Assembly: GCA_035772405.1 (NCBI GenBank)
Contig: JAYKKM010000047.1
Location: 3,514,001 to 3,578,000 of the forward strand
Length of the DNA stretch: 64,000 nt
Direction of reading: 5' to 3'
Origin: Chrysogorgia sp. JL179-B06
Taxonomy: Eukaryota; Cnidaria; Anthozoa; Scleralcyonacea; Chrysogorgiidae
Positions within the stretch are counted from its first letter, which is position 1. The number at the start of each line of letters is the position of its first letter. The notes below the pieces were generated by a model. The model was not told the origin of the DNA. It made no database searches and was given only the letters and a program-made list of their open reading frames with translations. A program made the position numbers and the translations under genes. This document shows positions 51,116 to 63,461 of the stretch, piece after piece.

Positions 51116-54100
51116 CATCATGTAACATTCGTTCTCCATTATTTTAACCTTCGCTCTCCATTATTGTAACCTTCGCTCTCCATTATTGTAACCTTCGCTC
51201 TCCATCATTGTAACCTTCACTCTCCATCATTGTAACCTGCGCTCTCCATCATTGTAACCTTCACTCTCCATCATTGTAACCTTCGCTCTCCATCATTGTA
51301 ACCTTCACTCTCCATCATTGTAACCTGCGCTCTCCATCATTGTAACCTTCACTCTCCATCATTCTGACCTTCGCTCTCCATTATTGTAACCTTCGCTCTC
51401 CATTATTGTAACCTTCACTCTCCATCATTCTGACCTTCGCTCTCTATCATTGTAACCCTCGCTCTCCATTGTTGTAACCTTCACTCTCCATCATTCTGAC
51501 CTTCGCTCTCTATCATTGTAACCTTCGCACTCCATCATTGTAACCTTCGCTCTCCATCATTCTGACCTTCGCTCTCCATCATTGTAACCTTCGCTCTCCA
51601 TCATTGTAGCCTTCGCTCTCCATCATTGTAACCTTCGCTCTCTATCATTGTAACCTTCGCTCTCTATCATTGTAACCTTCGCTCTCCATCATTGTAACCT
51701 TCGCTCTCCATCATTGTAACCTTCGCTCTCCATCATTGTAACCTTCACTCTCCATCATTGTAACCTTCGCTCTCCATCATTGTAATCTTCGCTCTCCATC
51801 ATTGTAACCTTCACTCTCCATCATTGTAACCTTCGCTCTCCATCATTGTAATCTTCGCTCTCCATCATTGTAACCTTCACTCTCCATCATTGTAACCTTC
51901 ACTCTCCATCATTGTAACCTTCACTCTCTATTATTGTAACCTTCACTCTCCATCATTGTAACCTTCGCTCTCCATCATTGTAATCTTCGCTCTCCATCAT
52001 TGTAACCTTCACTCTCCATCATTGTAACCTTCGCTCTCCGTCATTGTAACCTTCGCTCGCCATCATTGTAATCTTCGCTCTCCATCATTGTAACCTTCAC
52101 TCTCCATCATTGTAACCTTCGCTCTCCATCATTGTAACCTTCACTCTCCATCATTGTAACCTTCACTCTCCATCATTGTAACCTTCACTCTCCATCATTG
52201 TAACCTTCGCTCTCCATCATTGTAACCTTCACTCTCTATCATCGTAACCTTCGATCTCCATCATTATAACCTGCGCTCTCCATCATTGTAACCTTCACTC
52301 TCCATCATTGTAACCTTCACTCTCCATCATTGTAACCTTCGCTCTCCATCATTGTAACCTTCACTCTCCATCATTGTAACCTTCACTCTCCATCATTGTA
52401 ACCTTCACTCTCCATCATTGTAACCTTCACTCTCCATCATAGTAACCTTCACTCTCCATCATTGTAACCTTCACTCTCCATCATTGTAACCTTCGCTCTC
52501 CATCATTGTAACCTTCGCTCTCCATCATTGTAATCTTCGCTCTCCATCATCGTAACCTTCGCTCTCCATCATTGTAACCTTCACTCTCCATCATTGTAAC
52601 CTTCGCTCTCTATCATTGTAACCTTCACTCTCCATCATTGTAACCTTCGCTCTCTATCATTGTAACCTTCACTCTCCATCATTGTAACTTCGCTCTCCAT
52701 CATTGTAACCTTCGCTCTCCATCATTGTAACCTTCACTCTCTATCATCGTAACCTTCGATCTCCATCATTATAACCTGCACTCTCCATCATTGTAACCTT
52801 CACTCTCCATCATTGTAACCTTCGCTCTCCATTATTGTAACCTTCACTCTCCATCATTGTAACCTTCACTCTCCATCATTGTAACCTTCGCTCTCTATCA
52901 TTGTAACCTTCGCTCTCTATCATTGTAACCTTCGCTCTCCATCATTGTAACCTTCACTCTCCATCATTGTAACCTTCGCTCTCTATCATTGTAACCTTCG
53001 CTCTCCATCATTGTAACCTTCGCTCTCCATCATTGTAATCTTCGCTCTCCATCATCGTAACCTTCGCTCTCCATCATTGTAACCTTCACTCTCCATCATT
53101 GTAACCTTCGCTCTCTATCATTGTAACCTTCACTCTCCATCATTGTAACCTTCGCTCTCTATCATTGTAACCTTCACTCTCCATCATTGTAACTTCGCTC
53201 TCCATCATTGTAACCTTCGCTCTCCATCATTGTAACCTTCGCTCTCCATCATTGTAATCTTCGCTCTCCATCATTGTAACCTTCGCTCTCCATCATTGTA
53301 ACCTTAGCTCTCCATCATTGTAACCTTCGCTCTCAATTATTGTAACCTTAGCTCTCCATCATTGTAACCTTCGCTCTCAATTATTGTAACCTTAGCTCTC
53401 CATCATTGTAACCTTCACTCTCCATCATTGTAACCTTCGCTCTCCATCATTGTAACCTTCACTCTCCATCATTGTAACCTTCACTCTCCATCATTGTAAC
53501 CTTTGCTCTCCATTATTGTAACCTTCACTCTCCATCATTGTAACCTTCGCTCTCCATCATTGTAACCTTCGCTCTCCATCATTGTAACCTTCACTCTCCA
53601 TCATTGTAACCTTCGCTCTCTATCATTGTAACCTTCGCTCTCCATCATCGTAACCTTCGCTCTCCATCATTATAACCTGCGCTCTGCATCATTGTAATCT
53701 TCGCTCTCCATCATTGTAACCTTCGCTCTCCATCATTGTAACCTTAGCTCTCCTCATTGTAACCTTCACTCTCCATCATTGTAACCTTAGCTCTCCATCA
53801 TCGTAACCTTAGCTCTCAATTATTGTAACCTTCAATTCGCTCTCCATCATTGTAACCTTCGCTCTCCATCATTGTAATCTTCGCTCTGCATCATTGTAAC
53901 CTTCGCTCTCCATTATTGTAACCTTCGCTCTCTATCATTGTAACCTTCGCTCTCTATTATTGTAACCTTCGCTCTCCATCATTGTAATGTTCTCCATCAT
54001 TGTAACGCTCTCCATCATTGTAACCTTCGCTCTCCATCATTGTAACCTTCGCTCTCCATCATCGTAACCTCAGCTCTCCATTATTGCAACCTTCAATTCG

Positions 54101-56607
54101 CTCTCTATCATTGTAACCTTCGCTCTCCATCATTGTAACGTTCGTTCTGCATCATTGTAACCTTCGCTCTCTATTATTGTAACCTTCGCTCTCCATCATT
54201 GTAACCTTCGCTCTCCATCATTGTAAACTTCGCTCTCTATTATTGTAACCTTCGCTCTCCATCATTGTAATCTTCGCTCTCCATCATTGTAACCTTCGCT
54301 CTCTATCTTGTAACCTTCACTCTCCATCATTGTAACCTTCGCTCTCCATCATTGTAAACTTCGCTCTCTATTATTGTAACCTTCGCTCTCCATCATTGTA
54401 ATCTTCGCTCTCTATCATTGTAACCTTCACTCTCCATCATTGTAACCTTCACTCTCCATCATTGTAACCTTCGCTCTCCATTATTGTAACCTTCACTTTC
54501 CATCATTGTAACCTTCACTCTCCATCATTGTAACCTTCGCTCTCTATCATTGTAACCTTCGCTCTCCATCATCGTAACCTTCGCTCTCCATCATTATAAC
54601 CTGCGCTCTCCATCATTGTAATCTTCGCTCTCCATCATTGTAACCTTCACTCTCAATCATTGTAACCTTCGCTCTCCATCATTGTAACCTTCGCTCTCCA
54701 TCATTGTAACCTTCGCTCTCCATCATCGTAACCTTCGCTCTCCATTATTCTAACCTTCAATTCGCTCTCTATCATTGTAACCTTCGCTCTCCATCATTGT
54801 AACGTTCGTTCTGCATCATTGTAACCTTCTCTCTCTATTATTGTAACCTTCGCTCTCCATCATTGTAACCTTCGCTCTCCATCATTGTAAACTTCGCTCT
54901 CTATTATTGTAACCTTCGCTCTCCATCATTGTAATCTTCGCTCTCCATCATTGTAACCTTCGCTCTCTATCTTGTAACCTTCACTCTCCATCATTGTAAC
55001 CTTCGCTCTCCATCATCGTAACCTTCACTCTCCATCATTGTAACCTTCGTTCTCCATCATCGTAACCTTCACTCTCCATCATTGTAACCTTCGCTCTCCA
55101 TCATCGTAACCTTCACTCTCCATCATTGTAACCTTCGTTCTCCATCATCGTAACCTTCGCTCTCCATCATTGTAACTTTCGCTCTCTATCTTGTAACCTT
55201 CGCTCTCCATCATTGTAAACTTCGCTCTCTATTATTGTAACCTTCGCTCTCCATCATCGTAACCTTCGCTCTCCATCATTGTAACCTTCGCTCTCTATCT
55301 TGTAACCTTCACTCTCCATCATTGTAACCTTCGCTCTCCATCATCGTAACCTTCACTCTCCATCATTGTAACCTTCGTTCTCCATCATCGTAACCTTCGC
55401 TTTCCATCATTGTAACCTTCGCTCTCTATCTTGTAACCTTCACTCTCCATCATTGTAACCTTCGTTCTCCATCATCGTAACCTTCGCTCTCCATCATTGT
55501 AACCTTCGCTCTCTATCTTGTAACCTTCACTCTCCATCATTGTAACCTTCGCTCTCCATCATCGTAACCTTCACTCTCCATCATTGTAACCTTAGCTCTC
55601 CATCATCGTAACCTTCACTCTCCATCATCGTAACCTTCACTCTCCATCATTGTAACCTTCGCTCTCCATCATCGTAACCTTCACTCTCCATCATTGTAAC
55701 CTTCGTTCTCCATCATCGTAACCTTCGCTCTCCATCATTATAACCTTCGCTCTCTATCTTGTAACCTTCGCTCTCCATCATTGTAAACTTCGCTCTCTAT
55801 TATTGTAACCTTCGCTCTCCATCATCGTAACCTTCGCTCTCCATCATTGTAACCTTCGCTCTCTATCTTGTAACCTTCACTCTCCATCATTGTAACCTTC
55901 GCTCTCCATCATCGTAACCTTCACTCTCCATCATTGTAACCTTCGTTCTCCATCATCGTAACCTTCGCTTTCCATCATTGTAACCTTCGCTCTCTATCTT
56001 GTAACCTTCACTCTCCATCATTGTAACCTTCGTTCTCCATCATCGTAACCTTCGCTCTCCATCATTGTAACCTTCGCTCTCTATCTTGTAACCTTCACTC
56101 TCCATCATTGTAACCTTCGCTCTCCATCATCGTAACCTTCACTCTCCGTCATTGTAACCTTAGCTCTCCATCATCGTAACCTTCACTCTCCATCATTGTA
56201 ACCTTCGTTCTCCATCATCGTAACCTTCGCTCTCCATCATTGTGACCTTCGCTCTCCGTCATTGTAACCTTCGCTCTCCATTATTGTAACCTTCGCTCTG
56301 CATCATTGTAACCTTCGCTCTCTATTATTGTTACCTTCGCTCTCCATTATTGTAACCTTCGCTCTCCATTATTGTAACCTTCGCTCTCCATCATTGTAGC
56401 CTTCGCTCTCCATCATTGTCACTCTCTATCATTGTAGCCTTCGCTCTCCATTATTGTAACCTTCGCTCTCCATCATTGTAACCATCGCTCTCCATCATTG
56501 TAACCTTCGCTCTCTATCATTGTAACCTTCGCTCTCCATCATTGTAACCTTCGCTCTCTATCATTGTAACCTTCGCTCTCCATCATTGTAACCTTCGCTC
56601 CATCTCT
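51116..56607 (+). repeat. 22-bp minisatellite array (about 250 copies)
   Basis: The unit is ACCTTCGCTCTCCATCATTGTA, with recurrent variants (CACT, ATTATTG, ATCATCG, TCTATCTTG). It spans about 5.49 kb with no interruption larger than a few bases, inside the intron of MFSD6-like gene B. In the right third, a block near 55180-55530 reappears about 567 bases later (shared rare GCTTTCCATCATTG variant), showing higher-order duplication. Confidence 0.98.
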
Positions 56608-56609
56608 CA

Positions 56610-56686
56610 GTCACGGTAGCTCAATGCAGGTTAGAACGTCTCATTGGCAATCAGAAGGTTTAACAGGTTCGATCCCTGTCCATAAC
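56610..56686 (+). tRNA. Degenerate tRNA-Ala-like sequence
   Basis: GTCACGGTAGCTCAATG starts a cloverleaf-like sequence with a TTGGCAA anticodon loop (GGC) and a perfect T-stem ACAGG-TTCGATC-CCTGT. The acceptor and anticodon stems have mismatches. It directly follows the minisatellite. Likely a tRNA pseudogene or SINE head. Confidence 0.45.
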
Positions 56687-57620
56687 TCAGAAATATTTTA
56701 TGAGGATTTGAGCTTGACGATCGTCCATGTTTCGTCAAGGTATAGGTTGTTACATTTATACAATTGTATGTGTTATAAATAGAGGATATCACGCGACCGT
56801 GTGAAGATACGAAACTTTATCTTCCGTTCGAGTTATGGTAATATTATCGTCATGAGAAGATAAAATTCGTATCTCCGAGGCCATGTATAATGTTCTGTTT
56901 ATTATATTGAAATCGATGAAATAGAGCTATGGTGATAATTTCACATGTGAAGATAAAAATGACACAATAACTCCTCACAGTGAATCAGTATCTCATCGAT
57001 ATCGATATATTAAATATAGAATAATATATACATGGATGTGGAGAAATATTACATTAATTTATTATATCGAGCGTTGATCAGGAAATCTCATGAGTGAGCG
57101 AAGTGAACGAGTGACAGACATACCCAGTTGAATACGAGAAATAAAAATTCCATATTTCCAACCATCCATGTATTGTTCTATTTATTATATTATAATACAA
57201 TACTCCAATTTCCCAACAAACATGACAGCATTGTATCACGATAATCGTGTACATGTGAGATTAACACTAATAATTCACATGTGTTAGTGGCGGAAACCAT
57301 TTTATATAAAAACCTGCTTTTTATATAATAAAATATTTTCTTTTTCAGAAAAATATATATAGCTATATCAATTGAAGGGTCTTTATTGTCTTTGCAGTTA
57401 TTTTTAGTAAGAGATAAATCCCGAGAACGAGGGATGTATGCTTAGCGTCCGAGGGCTGTATATCGCATACATCCCGAAATTCGATGGATTTATCTGACTT
57501 ATTTTATGATTGAGGAGGATTTGCAACAACGTTTTGTTTATTTTTTCCTCCTTGGACAAAGATTTTCCTAGTTTTTTCTTCATTTCTTATCTAATTAGTA
57601 TTCATAAGGCTTTATGCTAT
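56687..57620. other. Intron of gene B between satellite and MITE
   Basis: AT-rich. Several inverted repeats occur (56780-56880, TATCTTC...GAAGATA; 57405-57500, GATAAATC...GATTTATC around GAGGGCTGTATATCGC). No gene. Confidence 0.5.
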
Positions 57621-58075
57621 TTAACTCTTTCCTCACCGGCCCAGTCAAAACGGGTCTTAGAAGACCCGCAAAGTCGTCATTCGAAAAACACGGCACACGG
57701 TAAAGCAAGATTAAAAATTGAAATTCGACAAGCGCCAGGAAAATGAGGTCCACGCACACGCCAAGTTTGATTTGATTTCATAAACAACTGTGCGATTGGT
57801 GGCATTTTGAGTTTTCAAGATGCTACGCGGGCGTGCAAGATGGCCTTTTCTAGAAAAATGTAAATTTTTCAACCTGATTTATGATAATTAATGCTAATTT
57901 ATATTAACATAATGTGTTTTGTTTGGGAAATTTAAAAGCACAAGTAAAAGCCGGTTTATTGGGCTTTCAGAAAATGTATAGCTTTCGCAACAGTTGTGGT
58001 TATTTCAAGAGATATCAATAGAACAAAGAGGTGGTTCAATTTTAGATGTTTTTCCGCCTGTCAGGAAAGAGTTAA
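57621..58075 (+). mobile_element. TTAA-flanked MITE (piggyBac-type target)
   Basis: Begins TTAACTCTTTCCT and ends AGGAAAGAGTTAA, so short TIRs (CTCTTTCCT) are framed by a TTAA duplication, the hallmark of piggyBac-superfamily insertion. It is 455 bp with no open frame. A second, inverted copy lies at 45157-45592. The autonomous partner is not in the window. Confidence 0.75.
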
Positions 58076-58189
58076 GCCCGCGGTACATCAAAGAAAACAT
58101 ACTCTGAATCATGAAATAATCCACTATAAACACCGCCAAATAACCGTTTAAGTAAACTATTTATTGTATTAATTTTTTGTATCATTTAG

Positions 58190-58383
58190 GAGTTATTCAT
58201 TGCCTTCACTGGGGACTTGGTCATGGATCCGGTCAGGTGTTGGGAGGTTTACTGGTTCACAGTATTGGGTCGAGAAAAACCTTCGCCGTTCTAGCATTTG
58301 TTAGTTCTCTAAACTTTATTATATATGTGTCAGTTGTAAGCTGCACAAGAATGCGTAAAAACCAGAAATCTGAAGAAAAATGA
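58190..58383 (+). CDS. MFSD6-like transporter gene B, last exon
   Basis: Acceptor ATCATTTAG then GAGTTATTC; it joins in phase 1 to 50849 to read LQGVIHCLHWGLGHGSGQVL, the conserved helix seen unbroken in genes A and C. It ends with a helix and a Lys/Glu tail (MRKNQKSEEK, TGA). The intron is about 7.3 kb. Confidence 0.85.
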
Positions 58384-58751
58384 CAATTCTGTAATTAGAA
58401 TGTAATAATAATAATAATAATGGTAAAAGAAGCGAAGCGTTTTTATCGACCAAAGCTGCGAGGAATGGATGTAGACCCGTAAGTCCAATTGTCTCGGACA
58501 TTTTCCTGTGTTTATCATTAATTATAAATTACTTTTAAATAAAAGCTCTTTAAATAGTTTTACAGTATATGCTCTTGTACTAGAGGAATAACGTTTTAAT
58601 TCTCGATTTTATACTTTTTATATTTGCCGCCATTTTAGATTTTAATGTTCTACAGCGGACGTTTGACGTCATTGAGTGCTTGTCTTTTGTTTCTTGTACT
58701 CAACGACGTAAGGTGAGCATTTATGTATGGACCTGCGCAGTATAAATGTGA

Positions 58752-58810
<59 letters not shown>
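58384..58810. other. 3' region of gene B with (TAA)n
   Basis: A short (AAT)n near 58402-58420 and a pure (TAA)n run at 58754-58810 that directly precedes the LINE fragment. No gene. Confidence 0.6.
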
Positions 58811-60777
58811 GTGTATAATGGACGAGGTGAGAGAGCACAAGAGGGAGTTGGTAGTCGCGTTTTACGATTACAGGAAAGCGTATGACAAAGTCCATCATGA
58901 CTGGATGTTGATGGTGTATGAGTGGATGGGATTACCTAAGTCGCTTATAAATGTGATACGGGAACTGATGGGAAATTGGAAGACAAGGTTAGAGTTGAAT
59001 GTTGGAAATCACAAATGGCAGAGTAGATGGATTAGAATAAAGTGTTGCTTCCTACAAGGAGACAGTTACTCGCCGGTAGGATTCTGCTTGACAGAGATCC
59101 CAGTTACAATGCTGCTGGAGGAGACAAGAGGATATAGGATGGGACCCCCTGGTGAAAGATACACGAAGAGGACGCATAGTCTGTTTATCGATGATTTGAA
59201 GACCTATCAGGAAAACCACAAACAGATGGAAGCCGCTAATGAAATTATCGTGAAAGCTAGCAACGATACAGGAGCGGTGTACGGGGTGAAGAAATGTGCA
59301 GAGATCATATATTTAGAAGAGGAAAGATGATTAAAGGAGAGGGACTGCCTATACTGGAAGAGAGGGCGGAGACATTGGACCCAGAGAAGGGAGATGTATA
59401 TAAATTCCTTGGAATAGAACAGGGAAAGCAAATAGATAAAGAGAAAGTACTGCTGAGAATCAAGAAAGTAATGCGAGAGAGGTTGAAGAGTCTTGTAGAG
59501 CTTGAACTGTATGATAAGAACCTCATAAGAGCGATCAACTGTAGGGTCATCCCAGTGGCAGCATATGTCATGAATGTATGCCAGTTCACCCAGAAGGAGT
59601 TATATGACCTTGATATGCTGGTGAAAGGTACACTACGCAAGAAAGGTATGCTGGGCAGACAGGCAAGTGACGAGAGGCTCTATCTGAAGAGACAGGATGG
59701 AGGGCGCGGTCTGAAATGCTTGCGGCAGGTTTATAAGGAAACTAAAGTGCGTGTGGCAGTGTATATGGCATGTAGTCCAAGCCGCTGGATAAAGATTGCT
59801 TGGAAGAGAGAATACAACAGTGAATACAAGAGCCTGAAAAGGGAAGCAGAACAAGCCCTGCGTGAGTTTGGATTGGAGGTTGAATTTAGAGAGGAAGAAG
59901 TATGGAGAGGTGGTGAGAAGATGGAGAAAGATTGGGCAGGATGCTGGACGGAGTTGAAGAAAGGAATGAAGAACGGATACATAGCGAAGCTGAAAAACGA
60001 TTATAAGAAGAAAGCCATGCAGAGCCAAGTGTTTGTAGGGCAGGAGAACGAGAGCCCTATGTGGCTGAATACAAACATCACACCGCAGAAGATGGCTGGA
60101 ATCATGAATGTGTTGGAGCAGATGGTGGAAAGTGTCACGTGGGATAGGAGGCGAGGATGGAAAATGTAGATTGTGTAAGAAGTATGATGAAACTGTACAA
60201 CATCTACTTGCAGGATGTGAGATCTTGGCAGGAACTGAGTATCTCCGTAGACACAACAATGCCTTGATGGTGCTGGCGGTTAGATGGGCTGTTGAGAGAG
60301 GTCTCCTCCCTGACAACACGGTATGGTATACAGTTAGATGGGAGAAAGGCCAAGTGCTGAAGGGGAATGGGTACAAGTTGTGCTGGGACTTTGAGTATAG
60401 GATGAGAAAGACCAGTTCTGCACGCAGACCAGACTTAATTGACACTGGAGGATAAGAAAGAGAGGAAGATTTGGATAGTGGATATGTCATACCCTCAAGA
60501 ACAGAACATCGAAGAAGCGACACGAACGAAGTTACAGAAGTACCAGCAGTTGGTGTTTGAAATCAGAGAAAGGAGAAGCGGGTATAGAGTGGAAGTGGTC
60601 CCAGTAATAATCGGATGCCTGGGAGGTGGTATTGAGAAGGCAACAACAGCAGTGAAAAAGATTATTGGAGATGAGGAAAGTGTGATTGGAATAATAAGCA
60701 CAATGCAGAGGACGGTGCTCTTTGAAGGGGAAACAATAATAAGGAAGGTGCTTGGCGGGGTGGTACAGACAGAGTAG
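58811..60777 (+). pseudogene. RLE-type non-LTR retrotransposon (R4/Dong-like), 5' truncated and frameshifted
   Basis: RT motifs are present in order: AFYDYRKAYDKVHHDW (motif A), LQGDSYSPVGFCL (B) and LFIDDLKTY (C). A thumb-like region follows in a second frame (from about 59300). A CCHC zinc knuckle, CRLCKKYDETVQHLLAGC, comes next in a third frame (near 60160-60215). The restriction-like endonuclease signature RRPDL then KIWIVDM spans a further shift near 60445. At least three frameshifts disable it. It starts directly at a (TAA)n run and is followed at about 60870-60905 by another. Dong/R4 elements target TAA repeats, which supports the clade guess. Confidence 0.8.
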
Positions 60778-60876
60778 TGGGACACAACGGGATCATGTGC
60801 AACTCGGTTACCGCCCAGCAAGAGTTGGTGGGTGGATGCAAGGGCCAGAGTGTGTTGAGCTGGCTAATTAATTAAC

Positions 60877-60907
<31 letters not shown>

Positions 60908-61989
60908 TGAAACTGTAAAACCGCCACTGCATATCAACATTGAGCAAACTTTAAAATGGCGGCGTCCATGATGTAGAACATACGATAATTCTGGCGTAAA
61001 AGAGCAGATATCGTCAAATTATTCACAATTCTAAACACTTGAAGGTCTTTAATTTAAATATATGTTTTGACTATAGTTTCCCGTTAAGTTTCAAGTTTTA
61101 TGGAACTTGCCATGGGAATGAAAGACATTTTATGTTTATCTGTCTTAGATAAACATTTAGAAATACTTCTTAAATTATAGTTGGGTTCCGCGTTGGCAAG
61201 GCTTGCTAGCATCCTAATCTACATAATTTAACGAGCTATAGTTATCGACCACCTTAAAGTGCCTGTCTCAGGTTTGGGGATTTTACATATTCGTAATATT
61301 TGGGTCCTCCTGAGCAAAATCATAATATATCTTGTCAACCGAAAATTTCATCTTCATGGACTTTCTTGCTGTTAAAGTTATGGGATGTGATGTCACAAGA
61401 GGCATTTTGTGGCAAGTAACAAAAGAAAACTGGTTTGGAATACCTCTTGTGACATTACATCCGGTAACTTTGACAGCGAAAAACTCCATGAAGATGAAAT
61501 TTTCGGCTGACAATATACTGTATATTACGATTTTGCTCAGGAAGATCCATATAATATTACGGATATGTAAAATTCCCAAACGTGATATAGGCACTTTAAT
61601 TCTCTTACTAATTAAATGTCCACATCACCTTTCGCATATTACCGCACGACAATGATGCACATATCTTAAATATTCCACTGTAAACTGTGAATTACATAGA
61701 GCGTTACGTGTGTAAATCTAATTTCCTGATAGGTGGATTGAAACTTGCCAATTTCGATAGCTAAAGAATAATTATTGACATGTAGTCAAGTTGAAAGCAC
61801 AAAAATCACAAAGTGAGGTTTTCAGTGGTATAGAAGAGAAATATAATTAGTGCAGGTTACCTATATATATAGATTCAAGAAAGATGGCAGTTTGAATGGA
61901 ATCGGAGAATTGCACACTCATGTGTTCTGATAACAGAGATACAGTACTTCATGTACTGGCTGGCATGTACATGCAGTTCTAGTGAGTAA
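60778..61989. other. Gene-free stretch
   Basis: LINE 3' tail with (AAT)n near 60873-60904, then AT-rich sequence and the foldback listed separately. The rest (61601-61989) shows nothing. Confidence 0.6.
61258..61600. repeat. Foldback element
   Basis: Left arm GTGCCTGTCTCAGGTTTGGG through GATGTCACAAGAGG, right arm its diverged reverse complement. Arms are about 140 bp and the centre is near 61430. One related arm occurs at 42990-43130. Confidence 0.85.
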
Positions 61990-62397
61990 TTGAGGCATAA
62001 CAATGCTCTGACGGTTTTTGCTGTGGAATGGGGAAAGGAAACATGTTTTCTTGAAGAGAACGCAGTCTGGTACAAAACAGCATGGAAGAAGGGAGTAGTC
62101 GTCGAGGTAAGAAGTTTGTGTGATGATGAGAAAAACATGAGAAAAACATCAACAGCAAGGAGACCTGATTTAACTTTGGAAGATACAGAGGAAGATAAAA
62201 TTTGGATAGTTGACATTCAGGCCTGTCCTGCAGAGGCGAACATCGTAGAAAAACGGAGAGAAAATTGCAAAATACCAGCAGTTAACATTTCAAATCCGCG
62301 AGAGGCGTGCAGGCTTCAGGATCAAAATAATACCTGTGGTGATTGGATGTTTATGAGGAGGGATGAAGAAACTGAAATGACAAATAGTAGAAACTGA
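61990..62397 (+). pseudogene. Second RLE-LINE fragment (endonuclease end)
   Basis: RHNNALTVFAVEWG, ARRPDLTLED and KIWIVDIQ align with the 60230-60490 part of the first copy, which has RHNNALMVLAVRW and KIWIVDM. It ends near a (TAA)n run (62582-62594). It is heavily 5' truncated. Confidence 0.75.
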
Positions 62398-63127
62398 TAA
62401 AAGAGAAGTCTCGACAGCAATGAGTAGTAAGAAAAATGCAATAGACTATAGTGAAACTATAATTATAAGAACAATTATGCTTGGGGTAGGACAAATAAAG
62501 TAGCCTTGCAACGAAAGATAGCAAATCTTGGTATCTGTAGGTTCTGGCCCATGGCATACAGTAGTTGTGGGGGCTTTATAGTAATAATAATAATAACTAG
62601 AAGGCACTCATAGTCGTCAGACTACATACTGTACCTCCGCCAGCAGGTTATTTATTGAAGACATTTTATATGGTAAATTTAGCACATATTTAAGGTTGGT
62701 CCTGGTGCATGACCATGACCACACTTTTTATATACAATAAAATATTGTTGTTGTTCAATGTACGATCTACACGTCTATAAACTTATTTTATCTAGAGTAA
62801 ATGAAATGCTTCATTGCACTCGTACTCAAATATTATGCAAAATTATATGTTGTTCCTTAGGCCATATGACCGCCATTGTTTTTTGTGAATTCAGCTTGTT
62901 TGCAAATATTAAAGATTTGAATAATATAAGGGATAATGAGCGCAATCAATCATTTTCATTCATTTCTTCTACGCGAGAAGCTTACAGACAGATTTTTATC
63001 AATTTTCATCCAATTGATCCAAATTGAACCAAAATGTAATGGTTGGTCCTTGGCATATGACCATCCCTTCTACAAACTTTCATGAAAATCTGTGCATTAA
63101 TTTTTGAGATATCCTGCTTACAGACAA

Positions 63128-63206
<79 letters not shown>

Positions 63207-63461
63207 CAAACAAACAAACAAATAATGATAATAATAATAATGATAATAATGATAATAATACAACGATGATGATGATGTGATGATGATGATAAAATGATAA
63301 TAAGAAAATTATATAGTATTATTTATTTATTATATTAATTATTTATTCATAATTTGCTAAGTGAAATTCCAAAGATCTGTAAAATATTCTATTGTTATGT
63401 GATTGAGTGAAACACACTATAGTCACAATGACAAAAATAACGATCTATTCTCATGTTTCTT
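62398..63461. other. Gene-free stretch with microsatellites
   Basis: (ACAG)n at 63122-63206 (about 20 units) is followed by AAT/GAT-type simple repeats to about 63305. Otherwise AT-rich with no gene. Confidence 0.7.

Noticed and set aside
51116..56607. CRISPR-like regular repeats
   Set aside because: Units are contiguous 22-mers with no unique spacers, in an animal intron; a minisatellite.
59633..60523. 296-residue minus-strand frame over the LINE
   Set aside because: Antisense shadow of the retrotransposon coding region; composition rich in Ser, His and Pro with no domain.
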